Shown here piece after piece: positions 51,184 through 58,871 of a stretch of DNA of 64,000 nucleotides (positions are counted from its first letter, which is position 1; the number at the start of each line of letters is the position of its first letter). Below the pieces are notes generated by a model. It had not been told where the DNA came from. It saw only the letters and a program-made list of their open reading frames with translations, and ran no database searches. The position numbers were made by a program, and so were the translations under genes. Location of the stretch: the NCBI GenBank assembly GCA_963827725.1, contig CAWHBM010000001.1, forward strand, positions 992,001 to 1,056,000. The letters are read 5' to 3'. The DNA is from VAXT01 sp963827725 (lineage in GTDB: Bacteria > Actinomycetota > Thermoleophilia > Gaiellales > Gaiellaceae).

Positions 51184-51207
51184 AGGAAACCGCCGAAAAC
51201 GGCATCT
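51184..51207 (+). promoter_or_regulatory. ECF-type promoter of the first sigma gene
   Basis: AGGAAAC begins at 51184 and CGGCATCT spans 51200-51207, with exactly 16 bases from the first to the second. The GTG start at 51216 is 8 bases further. The same pair with the same spacing recurs at 52488 and 53259. This looks like an ECF -35/-10 promoter giving a leaderless message, and would make the sigma factor self-activating. Inferred from the repeated pattern. Confidence 0.5.
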
Positions 51208-51215
51208 ATCTACCC

Positions 51216-52479
51216 GTGACTCCCCTCATCGCGCAAAAACCGCGCGGCGCCGACGGCTCTTTCGAGAAGCTCTACCAGCAGCACGTCCACGCCGTCTACC
51301 GCTACTCGCTCGCGGTCCTCCACAACGAGGCCGACGCGGAGGACGTCACCCAGACGACCTTCCTCAGCGCCTACCGCGCATTCCAGCGCGGCGAGCGCCC
51401 GCACACCCCGCACAACTGGCTGATCAAGATCGCGCACAACGTCTGCCGGCAGCGCTTCCGCGACTCGTCGCGCCGCCCGCAGGAGGTCGAGTTCGACGAG
51501 GCCCTCGCCGCCGCGGCAGTCGAGGACAGCGACGTCCCGAGCGCGGGCGAGATCCGCCGCGCCCTCGGCTTCCTCGGCTTCAACCAGCGCGCCGCGCTCG
51601 TCATGCGCGAGCTCGAGGGCCGCTCGTACGCCGAGATCGCCCAGATCCTCGAGGTCACCGTCGGCGCCGTCGAGACCTTGATCTTCCGCGCGCGCCGCGC
51701 CCTGCGCGAGCAGCTCGAAGGTGGCCTCACCTGCCAGGAGGCAGAGCTGACCCTCACGCGGCTCGACAAGAAGCGGCTCTCGAGCTCGGAGCGAGGCTCC
51801 CTCCGCGCCCACCTGCGCGAATGCAAGGACTGCGCCGTCCTCGAGCGCCGCCAGCGGGCCCAGCGCGCAGCGCTCAAGAACCTCGGCTTGATCCCGCTTC
51901 CCGCCTCGCTCGGCTCCTTCTTCGGGAGTGGAGCTGCCGGCGGCGGCGCGGCGTTCGCCGGCATGGGAATCGGCGCCAAGGTCGTGACCGTCCTCGCGGC
52001 GGGCCTCGTCGCAACCGGCCTCGGCCGCGAGGCGGTCAACGCCATCGCCGCGAAAGACCAGACCGCAAACAGCCCCGAGTCTTTCGTCATCGGCAAGAAC
52101 TTCTCCGCCGTCTCGCTGCTCACGGGCAGCGCTGTCAGAAGCCCATTCACGGAAGTCGGCGCAGCCCGCGCGGCCAACGCGGCGCGCCGAGCGTCCAGAG
52201 GCCGTCCCCACGGCTCGAAGACGAGAGCACAGCACGGTGGAGACGGGCGGAGCCGGAGCACAAGGCGAGACCACCGGCGGCGGCTCCACGACTGAGACGC
52301 TCCCGGCCGGCGTGCAGGGCGTCGTCAACGGGCTCCCGCGCGTCCCGCTGCCTCCGGTCGAGCTCCCACTACCCCCGAGGCTTCCGATCGAGCTCCCACC
52401 GCCGCCTCCGCTACCCCCGGTGCCGCCGGTTCCCGTCCCGCCTCTTCCGCCGCTTCCACCGCCGCCACCGATCCCCTAG
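51216..52479 (+). CDS. ECF sigma factor with C-terminal zinc-finger, membrane segment and Pro-rich tail (one frameshift)
   Basis: RNA polymerase sigma factor of about 420 residues. Region 2 (FEKLYQQHVHAVYRYSLAVLH, DAEDVTQTTFLSAYRAFQRG) and region 4 (LGFLGFNQRAALVMRELEGRSYAEIAQILEVT) are intact. After these comes a zf-HC2-like domain (HLRECKDCAVL, with Cys-x2-Cys), a Gly/Ala-rich membrane segment (KVVTVLAAGLVATGLG) and, in another frame from about 52188, an acidic and Pro-rich tail ending in PPPPPIP. One extra base near 52187 explains the break. A sigma factor fused to its own membrane-bound anti-sigma-like part would be self-regulating. Confidence 0.82.
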
Positions 52480-52487
52480 CCGACCGC

Positions 52488-52511
52488 AAGTAAACGGCCC
52501 GGACGGCATCT
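52488..52511 (+). promoter_or_regulatory. ECF-type promoter of the second sigma gene
   Basis: AAGTAAAC begins at 52488 and CGGCATCT spans 52504-52511, the same 16-base offset as at 51184. The ATG at 52520 is 8 bases downstream, as in the first copy. The element overlaps the end of the upstream sigma gene's 3' region. Confidence 0.5.
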
Positions 52512-52519
52512 TCTAAGTG

Positions 52520-53260
52520 ATGACGCCCATGCTTGCGCAGCGGCCGCGCACGGACCGGGCATTCGAGCGGCTGTACCGTCAAAACGTTCGCGAGGTCTAT
52601 CGCTACGCCCTCGTCGTCCTCCGCAGCCCGGAAGACGCCGAGGACGTCACGCAGACGACGTTCCTGAACGCCTACCGCGCCTACGTGCAGGGCGATCCCC
52701 TCGACTCGCCGAGGAATCGGCTGATCGGGATCGCGCACGGGCTCTGCCACCAGCGCGAGCGACAGGAGGCGCGGCTGGACGACGCCGGCCTCGTCGAGGG
52801 CATCGACGACGCCTTCCCCGACGACGAGGGGCCGAGCGCGACCGACATCAGCCGCGCGCTCGGGCATCTCAGCTTCGACCAGCGCGCCGCTCTGATCATG
52901 CGGGAGGTCGAGGGACGCTCCTACGCCGAGATCGCCGAGATCCAGAAGGTTTCCCTCGCCGACGTCGAGACGCTCATCTTCCAGGCCCGTCGCGCTCTCC
53001 GTGAGGAGCTCGAGGGCGCGCTCACCTGCCACGAGGCCGAGCGCGCGATCTCGCGGCACCTCGACGGCCTGCTCGGCCGCTCCGAGCGCCGTGCCCTTCG
53101 CGAGCACGTGGACGAGTGCGGAGACTGCACCTCCTATGCCCGCAGCCAGCGGGCCGCTCGCACCGCCCTCCGCGCCCTCGCCAACGTGGTGCTTCCGAGC
53201 TCGCTCTCGTCGTTCTTCGGCGACGAGGCACCGAGCAGCAGCTCGCTCAACAGAGCGTAG
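52520..53260 (+). CDS. ECF sigma factor with C-terminal zinc-finger (tandem paralogue)
   Basis: Sigma factor of 246 residues, paralogous to the gene just upstream (both begin TPxxAQxPR). Region 2 reads FERLYRQNVREVYRYALVVLR and DAEDVTQTTFLNAYRAYVQG. Region 4 is LGHLSFDQRAALIMREVEGRSYAEIAEIQKVS. The zf-HC2 part follows: CHEAERAISRHLDGLLGRSERRALREHVDECGDCTSYARSQ (His, Cys, Cys zinc pattern). It ends soon after, without the membrane segment and Pro-rich tail of its twin. ATG 52520 is preferred over GTG 52517 because it aligns with the promoter spacing and the paralogue. Confidence 0.85.
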   Translation: MTPMLAQRPRTDRAFERLYRQNVREVYRYALVVLRSPEDAEDVTQTTFLNAYRAYVQGDPLDSPRNRLIGIAHGLCHQRERQEARLDDAGLVEGIDDAFPDDEGPSATDISRALGHLSFDQRAALIMREVEGRSYAEIAEIQKVSLADVETLIFQARRALREELEGALTCHEAERAISRHLDGLLGRSERRALREHVDECGDCTSYARSQRAARTALRALANVVLPSSLSSFFGDEAPSSSSLNRA

Positions 53261-53282
53261 GTTTTCCGGAGCGCCGGCATCT
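53259..53282 (+). promoter_or_regulatory. third copy of the sigma-cluster promoter element
   Basis: AGGTTTTCC begins at 53259 and CGGCATCT spans 53275-53282, again offset by 16 bases. It starts in the stop codon of the second sigma gene and would transcribe toward the small membrane protein at 53415, with a leader that can form a 10-base hairpin (53346-53375). Confidence 0.4.
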
Positions 53283-53345
53283 CCTAGGTACGCGGGCGAT
53301 TCGGGCCTGTTCCTCCTCTCCGGCCCGAGTCTTCCCCTCTCTCCA

Positions 53346-53375
53346 CAGGACGCCGCTCGGGGGGGCGGCGTCCTG
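53346..53375. terminator. hairpin in the leader between the sigma pair and the small membrane gene
   Basis: CAGGACGCCG (53346-53355) and CGGCGTCCTG (53366-53375) form a perfect 10-base stem with a TCGGGGGG-type loop. No T run follows, so it is either a factor-dependent terminator of the sigma unit or a leader structure of the downstream gene. Confidence 0.45.
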
Positions 53376-53414
53376 CTGTGTGTGGCCATTGGCTCTGGCG
53401 GGTACGTTTGGGGC

Positions 53415-53636
53415 ATGGGAGTCATCAACAAGCGAAACGCAATCCTCGGCTGGGCGGTCTGGCAGGTCGGAAAGGGCGCCGCGAAGCGGAAGGCCAAGGC
53501 TTCCAGTCCCGGTCGGGCCGACGACTCGATGCTGCCGAACAAGAGCGCGATCGCGGCGGGGATCGCCGCGCTTGGCGGCGCTCTGTGGTTCTGGCAGCGC
53601 CGGCGCGAAGGTTCCGACGGTTCCGACGAGAGCTGA
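53415..53636 (+). CDS. small membrane protein (73 aa)
   Basis: ATG 53415 encodes 73 residues: GVINKRNAILGWAVWQVGKGAAKRKAKAS, a linker, then LPNKSAIAAGIAALGGALWFW and a basic-acidic tail (QRRREGSDGSDES). One or two membrane segments are expected. It lies downstream of the third promoter-like element and may be a target of the sigma factors. Function unknown. Confidence 0.6.
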   Translation: MGVINKRNAILGWAVWQVGKGAAKRKAKASSPGRADDSMLPNKSAIAAGIAALGGALWFWQRRREGSDGSDES

Positions 53637-53640
53637 ACTC

Positions 53641-53850
53641 CGCTCTTTGCGCAAACTATTTTCGGCCGCGATTTTGCGATCTCGCAAAGAGCGCAAACTT
53701 TCTCATCGAAGGCACTTGTAAGTCCACCCGAGGTGCCGTAGGTTGCCGCTTGCGCCGAGCAAGGAGCGCAAGTAGATCGAAACTGAACCGGTAGACCGTA
53801 GGTGCAAGCCGAAAGTCAGTCGGTTGAGTGGACGAAAGCGACACCTGCTC
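53641..53850. other. AT-richer, repeat-rich intergenic region, possible structured RNA
   Basis: No gene fits between 53637 and 53859. The stretch is about 53% GC against 70% around it and carries several long perfect pairings: CGCTCTTTGCG (53641-53651) with CGCAAAGAGCG (53683-53693), GTCCAC (53722-53727) with GTGGAC (53828-53833), and CTTGCGC (53749-53755) with GCGCAAG (53766-53772). The word CCGTAGGT occurs twice (53736 and 53796). These nested pairs suggest a folded non-coding RNA or a regulatory element; no known class was recognised. Confidence 0.4.
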
Positions 53851-53859
53851 GGCGAATTT

Positions 53860-54822
53860 TTATGGTCCCGTTTCGAGCTTCGGGCGCGGCAGGTAGCGCC
53901 AGGCGAGCGCTCCGGCCAGTAGCAGCACCAGCTCGACGACCGTGATCGTCAGGCGGTTCAACACCGTCACCCCGAGCGCGACGCCGCTCGTCGTCACTGC
54001 CAGCAGCAGGCCGTACATCGTGGCCTCGCGCACGCCGAGCCCGGAGGGCGTGATCAGCGAGAGGAAGGCGACGATCGCACCGACCGCCGCCACGCCGCCC
54101 AGGTAGGGGATCTCCTCAACGGACGGGTCTCCGCCGAGCGAGCGAAGCAGGAACCAGAGCGCGGTGCCGGCGACGAGCCACGTGAAGCAATAGAAGGTGA
54201 GCAGGCCGAGCAGCGTCGCGTAGGGGAGGGGCGGCATGTTGGCGACGCCGAACGGGGCCAGCACCCGCTTGATGAGGGGCGTGAAGACCCGCGGATGCAG
54301 GCCGATGATCATGACGAGCGCGAGCGAGAGCAGCGGTATCACCGGCGCCGAGCTGAAGCCGACCGTCGTCAGGCTGATGAAGAAGACGAGCACGCCGGCG
54401 AGCGCCGAGAGCCCTGCCTCCATCACCATCGAGCCGAGGATGAGCGGCGTGTCGCGAACTCCGAAGCGACGCATCGCGGCGACGCGGGCCGCGGGAATCC
54501 AGACCGAGCCCGGCACGTACTTGGCGAGGATCGACGTCATCTCGGCTTGCAGGGCGGGCAGGTAGGGGACGCGCAGGCCCCAGGCGGCGAGGATCCACTG
54601 CCAGCCGACCGTGAAGAGCAGGTAGTACGCGGCGACAAAGACGGCCGAGATCGCGAGCTGGGAGAAGTCGGCGGCGCGCAGGAGAGGCTTGGCTTCCTCC
54701 CAGGTGCCACGGAAGGCCCAGCCGACGAAGAAGAGGACGATCGCGAGCGCGACGAGCTGGATCGTGATGATCGCCCAGCGGCGTCTCGCGACAGCCTGAT
54801 ATCCCCTCCGCAGCCTCCCCAC
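53860..54822 (-). CDS. UPF0104/LPG-synthase-TM-like membrane protein
   Basis: Membrane protein of 320 residues with about eight segments, matching the lysylphosphatidylglycerol synthase transmembrane (UPF0104) family: SVFVAAYYLLFTVGWQWILA-like region, then LAKYVPGSVWIPAARVAAMRRFGV near residue 100 and LSLITPSGLGVREATMYGLLL near 245. The PxGLGxREA motif is characteristic. It may flip or synthesise a lipid; no aminoacyl-transferase domain is attached. It ends next to the structured intergenic region and is divergent from the small gene at 54883. Confidence 0.85.
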   Translation of the reverse strand: MGRLRRGYQAVARRRWAIITIQLVALAIVLFFVGWAFRGTWEEAKPLLRAADFSQLAISAVFVAAYYLLFTVGWQWILAAWGLRVPYLPALQAEMTSILAKYVPGSVWIPAARVAAMRRFGVRDTPLILGSMVMEAGLSALAGVLVFFISLTTVGFSSAPVIPLLSLALVMIIGLHPRVFTPLIKRVLAPFGVANMPPLPYATLLGLLTFYCFTWLVAGTALWFLLRSLGGDPSVEEIPYLGGVAAVGAIVAFLSLITPSGLGVREATMYGLLLAVTTSGVALGVTVLNRLTITVVELVLLLAGALAWRYLPRPKLETGP

Positions 54823-54882
54823 GGCAGAAGTGTCACCGTATCGGCACAGTCACGCGCGCCGTCCGCTGCTTCGATAGCCACG

Positions 54883-55059
54883 GTGGAGAAGCGCGGCAAG
54901 CCAACGGTCCGGCAGGTGTACGCCCTCGCGGCGGCGCTCTGCGAGCGGATGGGCGAGGAGTTCCCGGAGTCGCGCGGCGACGCGTCGGAGCTGATCGAGC
55001 GCCTGCGCATCGAGAACGGGCATCCCGCGCCGCGCCTCGACGATGCTCCGTCAAGATGA
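54883..55059 (+). CDS. small helical protein (58 aa)
   Basis: GTG 54883 encodes 58 residues: EKRGKPTVRQVYALAAALCERMGEEFP, then SRGDASELIERLRIENGHPAP. The pattern KPTxxQxYALAAALCERxGEEFPxTRxxASxLIxRLR recurs in small actinobacterial proteins and phage-like genes. It overlaps the next gene by 17 bases. Function unknown. Confidence 0.6.
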   Translation: MEKRGKPTVRQVYALAAALCERMGEEFPESRGDASELIERLRIENGHPAPRLDDAPSR

Positions 55060-55459
55060 GGGCGTGATCGTCTCGCTCCATGTCGCAACGGGCGCCGCTG
55101 GGGGCGCCCTCATGGGCTCGCGCTCCGGCGCGCTACTCCTCGGCCTCGCCCTGCACGGGCTCGGCGACGCGGTCCCGCACCGCGACATCGAGTCGGAGAC
55201 CTTCGAGCTCAAAAGCGGCGTCGCCGCTGTCGTCGCGCTCGCCGTGCGCTACGGCCCGCTCCATCCGGTGGTCATCGGCGCCCTCGCGGCCTCGGCTCCC
55301 GACATCGAGCACGTGATCAGGCTCCCGCGCCCGGGCGGGCGCAAGCTCTTCCCGAGCCATCGCGTCGAGGGCTGGCACAAAGAGGGCGGCATCCCAGCCT
55401 GGGCCCAGCTCGCCGCCGCCGGCACGATCCTGGCCGTGCTTCTCGCGCGCCGTCCGTGA
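55043..55459 (+). CDS. hypothetical membrane-associated protein (metal-dependent hydrolase-like pattern)
   Basis: Protein of 138 residues with two hydrophobic segments (AGGALMGSRSGALLLGLALHG and AQLAAAGTILAVLLARR). HLHGLGDAVPHRD-like and APDIEHVIRLP motifs in the middle (VTGAAGG ... HGLGDAVPHRDIES, then SAPDIEHV) recall small LexA-unrelated membrane-bound hydrolases with His/Asp ligands, but no firm family is assigned. Start ATG 55043 or GTG 55064. It overlaps the nuclease gene by 4 bases. Confidence 0.5.
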   Translation: MLRQDEGVIVSLHVATGAAGGALMGSRSGALLLGLALHGLGDAVPHRDIESETFELKSGVAAVVALAVRYGPLHPVVIGALAASAPDIEHVIRLPRPGGRKLFPSHRVEGWHKEGGIPAWAQLAAAGTILAVLLARRP

Positions 55460-55967
55460 AGGCCCTCCTCATCGGCTTCGCGCTTGCGATCGCGGTCGGG
55501 CTCGCCTTCCTCTACTTCCAGCGGGAAGACGAATACAGCGGAGCCGTGGTCGCCCGGGTGGCGGACGGCGACACGATCGACCTCGTCGACGGCCGGCGTG
55601 TGCGCCTCGTCCAGATCGACACGCCCGAGCAGGGCACCGAGTGCTACGGCCACGACGCCTCGGCGGCAACGCGCCGCCTACTCCCGAGGGGAACGCGGGT
55701 GCGGATCGAGCAGGACCCGGGCCTCGACCAGGTCGACCGCTACGAGCGCACGCTCGCCTACGTCTGGAAGGGCGACGAGGCAGTGAACGTGACGCTCGTC
55801 CGCGAGGGCGCCGCGGGCGTCTGGTTCTTCGGCGGCACGCGTGGCCGACTCGCGAGCGAGCTCCTCAGCGCAGCCGGCGCTGCACGCGCCAGCGCAAGGG
55901 CCTGTGGGGCGCCTGCCCGCTCGCGCGCTTCAATCCGGTCGAGCCGATCTCGAGCGGGCCGTCTTAG
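55456..55967 (+). CDS. secreted or membrane-anchored thermonuclease-like (SNase) protein, frameshifted
   Basis: Staphylococcal-nuclease-like protein of about 170 residues. An N-terminal membrane segment (KALLIGFALAIAVGLAFLYFQ) anchors or exports it. The nuclease core reads VVARVADGDTIDLVDGRRVRLVQIDTPE (catalytic Asp and Arg of SNase), then RIEQDPGLDQVDRYERTLAYVW and NVTLVREGAAGV. The C-terminus KGLWGACPLARF lies in another frame; a base is missing around 55865-55890. Complete otherwise. It overlaps the end of a convergent membrane gene by 4 bases. Confidence 0.78.
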
Positions 55968-56593
55968 GCCGCGGAAGCCCGTCCGTAGAGGACGAGGCTC
56001 GTCGCAGCGAGCCAAAGCGGGAAGACGAAGAGCAGGACGAGCCAGCCGATCGGGACGATCAGCAGTCCGGCAACGACGAGGAGCCCGAACCAGCCGAGCC
56101 AGGCCGGAAGCACCCGCGTCTGGAAGATGAGGGCGGCCACGGCGAGGACGAAGAGCGCGGTCGCCAGCTCGAGAGCCAGGAAGAGCCCGATGAAGAGCGA
56201 GAAGAGCGCCTGAGCGGCCTCGGCGCTCAGGTTCGTCGTCGTGGCTGCGCCTGCAGTCCAGCCTGCCGGCAGGAGCAGCGCGAGCACGGCGACCGCGACA
56301 CCGCCGGCAAACGCGATCCCGGTGACGCGCGCCTCGCCGCCCTCTCGGGTCCGCAGCGCAACGCGCAGGCTGCCGAGGAACCAGAGGAAGAAGAGCGCCC
56401 CGAGCGCAAAGAGGAAGGCGCCGAGCTGAATCGCTCCCGAGTGGTCGCTGAAGTAGGCGAGCGCCTCGGCCGGCGTAGCGTCGAGGCTCGGCTGGTCGCC
56501 GACAATCGACATGCAGACGATGCCCGCCGCCCAGAAGCCGACGGCGATGACCCCGTCGAGCGGAGCGATCCGCTCCAGGAAGGCCCAGTTCAT
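55964..56593 (-). CDS. hypothetical membrane protein (209 aa)
   Basis: Protein of 209 residues with about six hydrophobic segments (VIAVGFWAAGIVCMSIVG, IQLGAFLFALGALFFLWFLGS, a Val/Leu-rich GVAVAVLALLLPAG and others). The loops are poor in charge. No motif or family is recognised; the pattern resembles DUF4386-type membrane proteins. ATG 56593 begins just before the first helix. It converges on the nuclease gene and diverges from the VOC gene at 56643 with about 50 bases between. Confidence 0.6.
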   Translation of the reverse strand: MNWAFLERIAPLDGVIAVGFWAAGIVCMSIVGDQPSLDATPAEALAYFSDHSGAIQLGAFLFALGALFFLWFLGSLRVALRTREGGEARVTGIAFAGGVAVAVLALLLPAGWTAGAATTTNLSAEAAQALFSLFIGLFLALELATALFVLAVAALIFQTRVLPAWLGWFGLLVVAGLLIVPIGWLVLLFVFPLWLAATSLVLYGRASAA

Positions 56594-56642
56594 CGAAGCG
56601 AAGGCTAGGGCGGGCCAAGGACAACACTCGTAGGATTCCCGC

Positions 56643-56978
56643 GTGGAGCTCGTCCACGTCATCTTCTACGTGCGCGACATGGAGCGGGCAATCGGCTTCT
56701 ATCGCGACACGATCGGCCTCGAGCTCGAGTCGGAGAGCGAGCACTGGACGACGTTCCGGACGGGCGCCTGCACGCTCGCCTTGCACCCGGCCGAGCAGCG
56801 CGAGGTCGGCATCGGCGAGCCCGACCCAACCTTCCTCGTAACCGACCTCGACGCAGAGCACGAGCGCCTCACCGCGGCGGGCGTCGAGGTGACCGAGGTC
56901 CGAGCACCGACCCCAAACGTCCGCACCTTCGACGCGCGCGACCCGGACGGAAACCGCTTCTCGATCGCGAGCGTCTAG
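56643..56978 (+). CDS. VOC-family protein
   Basis: Single VOC domain of 111 residues: ELVHVIFYVRDMERAIGFYRDTIGLELE, then HWTTFRTGACTLALHPAEQ and VRTFDARDPDGNRFSIASV. The His, Glu and closing DPDGN strand are present, so a metal site is likely. GTG 56643 is the start. Its end overlaps the end of the convergent aminotransferase by 4 bases. Confidence 0.82.
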   Translation: MELVHVIFYVRDMERAIGFYRDTIGLELESESEHWTTFRTGACTLALHPAEQREVGIGEPDPTFLVTDLDAEHERLTAAGVEVTEVRAPTPNVRTFDARDPDGNRFSIASV

Positions 56979-58102
56979 AGCGCCGCAGCGAGCCGCTCGA
57001 GCCCGGTCTCGAGCACCTCGTCCGTGACCGCGAGCGAGAGCCGCGCCCAACCGGCGCCGCGTGACCCGAAGCCTTCGCCGGGCGCGACGGCGACTCGGTG
57101 CTCTGCGAGGAGGAGCTCGGGCGTGAGCCCTTCAGGCAGCTCCCACCAGAGGTAGAACGAGCCCTCGCACTCGAGGTCGGGCAGAACCTCGCGCACGCGA
57201 TCGCGCCGGCGCCGGTAGGTCTCGACGCGCTCGGCGACCGAGTCCTGCGGCCCGGTCAGCGCCGCGATCCCAGCGTGCTGGACGGGCGCGAAGATCCCGA
57301 CGCGCACGTGGTCGGCGAGCAGGTCGAGGCGGGAGACGATCTCGGCGTTGCCGACGACGAACCCGAGCCGCCAGCCGGCCATCCCGTAGGTCTTCGACAT
57401 CGAGAACATCTCGACGCCAACCTCCCGCGCGCCCGGCTCGGCGAGGAACGACTGAGGCGTGCGCCCGTCGAAGACGATGTCGCCGTAGGCGAAGTCGTGA
57501 ATGACCGCGGCGCCGGTCTCGTTCGCGTACTCGATCGCAGCCGCGAAGGTCCCCTCGGGCGCGCAAACCGCGCAAGGGTTCGAGGGGTAGTTCAGGAAGA
57601 CGGCGGCAACGTCGTCGCGAGGCGCAGCGGCGAAGTCGGGCGCCCAGCCGGCCTCTCTGTCCAGCGGCACGAACCCGGTGCGAGCCCCGGCAAGCGCGGG
57701 CCCGGAAGGGTAGTCGGGGTAGTAGGGGTCGGGCAGAACGATCGTCGACCCGCGCTCAGCGAGCACGAGCGCGAGCTCGCAGATCGCAGTCTTCGTCCCA
57801 GGCACGATCGTGACCTCGGAGTGCGGGTCGAGCTCGACGCCGTAGAGCGCGGAGTAGCGAGCCGCAATCGCCTCGCGCAGCGCGGGCAACCCCCGAAAGG
57901 GCGGGTACCCGTGCGCGGAGGGCTCGTTCGCAGCCGCAGCGAGCGCGTCGATCACGTGCTGAGGCGGCCCAACCTCAGGATTCCCGCGCCCAAGGTCAAC
58001 GAGCGGCTCACCCTCCAGCGCAGCCGCTGCTGAAACGCGTGCAAGCAACGCCGTGAAGTACTGCTGCGGGAGCCGCTCGAGGCGATAGGGCGCTGGTCGC
58101 AC
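56975..58102 (-). CDS. PLP-dependent aminotransferase class I/II
   Basis: Fold-type I aminotransferase of 375 residues. DLGRGNPEVGPPQHVIDAL and the substrate segment HGYPPFRGLPALREAIAARY start it. FLNYPSNPCAVC has the conserved Asn, and HDFAYGDIVFDG gives the Asp that binds the PLP nitrogen. FSMSKTYGMAGWRLGFVVG has the Schiff-base Lys near residue 235; the C-terminal Arg is in WARLSLAVTDE. It resembles the LL-diaminopimelate/aspartate aminotransferase group. GTG 58102 is chosen at the conserved N-terminus. Confidence 0.9.
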   Translation of the reverse strand: MRPAPYRLERLPQQYFTALLARVSAAAALEGEPLVDLGRGNPEVGPPQHVIDALAAAANEPSAHGYPPFRGLPALREAIAARYSALYGVELDPHSEVTIVPGTKTAICELALVLAERGSTIVLPDPYYPDYPSGPALAGARTGFVPLDREAGWAPDFAAAPRDDVAAVFLNYPSNPCAVCAPEGTFAAAIEYANETGAAVIHDFAYGDIVFDGRTPQSFLAEPGAREVGVEMFSMSKTYGMAGWRLGFVVGNAEIVSRLDLLADHVRVGIFAPVQHAGIAALTGPQDSVAERVETYRRRRDRVREVLPDLECEGSFYLWWELPEGLTPELLLAEHRVAVAPGEGFGSRGAGWARLSLAVTDEVLETGLERLAAAL

Positions 58103-58185
58103 CGGGCGATCGTAGGTGCTTACAATCGGCTCGGTTGCAAGACGAGGACGTCGTGTGACCGCTTCCGAAGCGGCCTCGCGGCTGA

Positions 58186-58226
58186 TGCCCCCGACAAGAA
58201 TCGAACTTGTGCACACGGTTTAGAAA
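58186..58226 (-). pseudogene. 3' half of a tRNA-Arg(UCU)-like gene
   Basis: On the minus strand this reads loop TTTCTAA, stem ACCGT, variable GTGC, T-arm ACAAG-TTCGATT-CTTGT, acceptor CGGGGGC and discriminator A, exactly the 3' half of a tRNA with anticodon TCT. The 5' half does not follow: the base-pairing partners (ACGGT, GCCCCCG) are missing upstream. The break lies at the anticodon loop, the point where tRNA-targeting integrases recombine. The surrounding 58103-58327 is AT-richer and has no gene. This marks a likely attachment-site scar. Confidence 0.6.
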
Positions 58227-58327
58227 ACTTGATTCAAAGCCGCACCTAATTTCGCCACGAGGTCATGAAGTTCAATCGGAACGATGGATAGGTGAGTCGC
58301 CCACACGACATGCTCAGGCGGAGTGGC

Positions 58328-58807
58328 TCACGCTTCGATCTTTGCCCGCTCGAGCGCTTCGGCCATGGGCTTGGCGCCGGCTGCGGCGTTCGCCTCAAGC
58401 TTGAACTCCGAACCTCGCACCGTGAGCGTGACCACGTAGCCGAGTAGCAGGCGCTTCACTTTGATCGAGTCGACGTCTGTGACCGGCACCGCGCTCAGGA
58501 CTTCCTTGACCGACCCGCCCTTGCCCATGCCGAGGGCTTCGCCGGTTTGCACCGTCAGCAGCCGCTTCTGGGTGAGCACGATCGCTCCCGGGGACGCGAG
58601 CTGGATTCCCGCTTCCTCGGCGCCTTCTCGGGCCTGCTGCTGTTTGCTCCCGCCGATTGCCGACGCCACTCCCATGGTCTGGACGCCGCCGGCTGTCGAC
58701 TGGGTCCACCCGCGCGGGCGCGCGATCAGGACTGCTCGCACCTCCTCACCCTCCTCGAGGAACGGCCCCATCTCCTCGGCGACCTTCTTCTCCTGCTTTG
58801 ACTTCAC
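58328..58807 (-). CDS. hypothetical protein (159 aa)
   Basis: Soluble protein of 159 residues: KSKQEKKVAEEMGPFLEEGEEVRAVLIARPRGW, a Gly/Gln-rich middle (SKQQQAREGAEEAG), then ASPGAIVLTQKRLLTVQTG, VPVTDVDSIKVKRLLLGYVVTLTVRGSEFKLEAN. The second half looks like a PH-like beta fold of the kind in 'PH domain-containing' bacterial proteins. ATG 58807 has a GAGGAGG upstream. It diverges from the formyltransferase gene. Confidence 0.62.
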   Translation of the reverse strand: MKSKQEKKVAEEMGPFLEEGEEVRAVLIARPRGWTQSTAGGVQTMGVASAIGGSKQQQAREGAEEAGIQLASPGAIVLTQKRLLTVQTGEALGMGKGGSVKEVLSAVPVTDVDSIKVKRLLLGYVVTLTVRGSEFKLEANAAAGAKPMAEALERAKIEA

Positions 58808-58871
58808 GTGCCTCCTCCTCCGTCGGTTGACGCGACCCTAGCTTCGAGAGTCGCGCGAGTAGGATCGAGCT

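Noticed and set aside
58180..58260. tmRNA or complete tRNA at the tRNA-like segment
   Set aside because: Only the 3' half pairs properly; no partner for the acceptor or the anticodon stem lies upstream, and the length is wrong for tmRNA.
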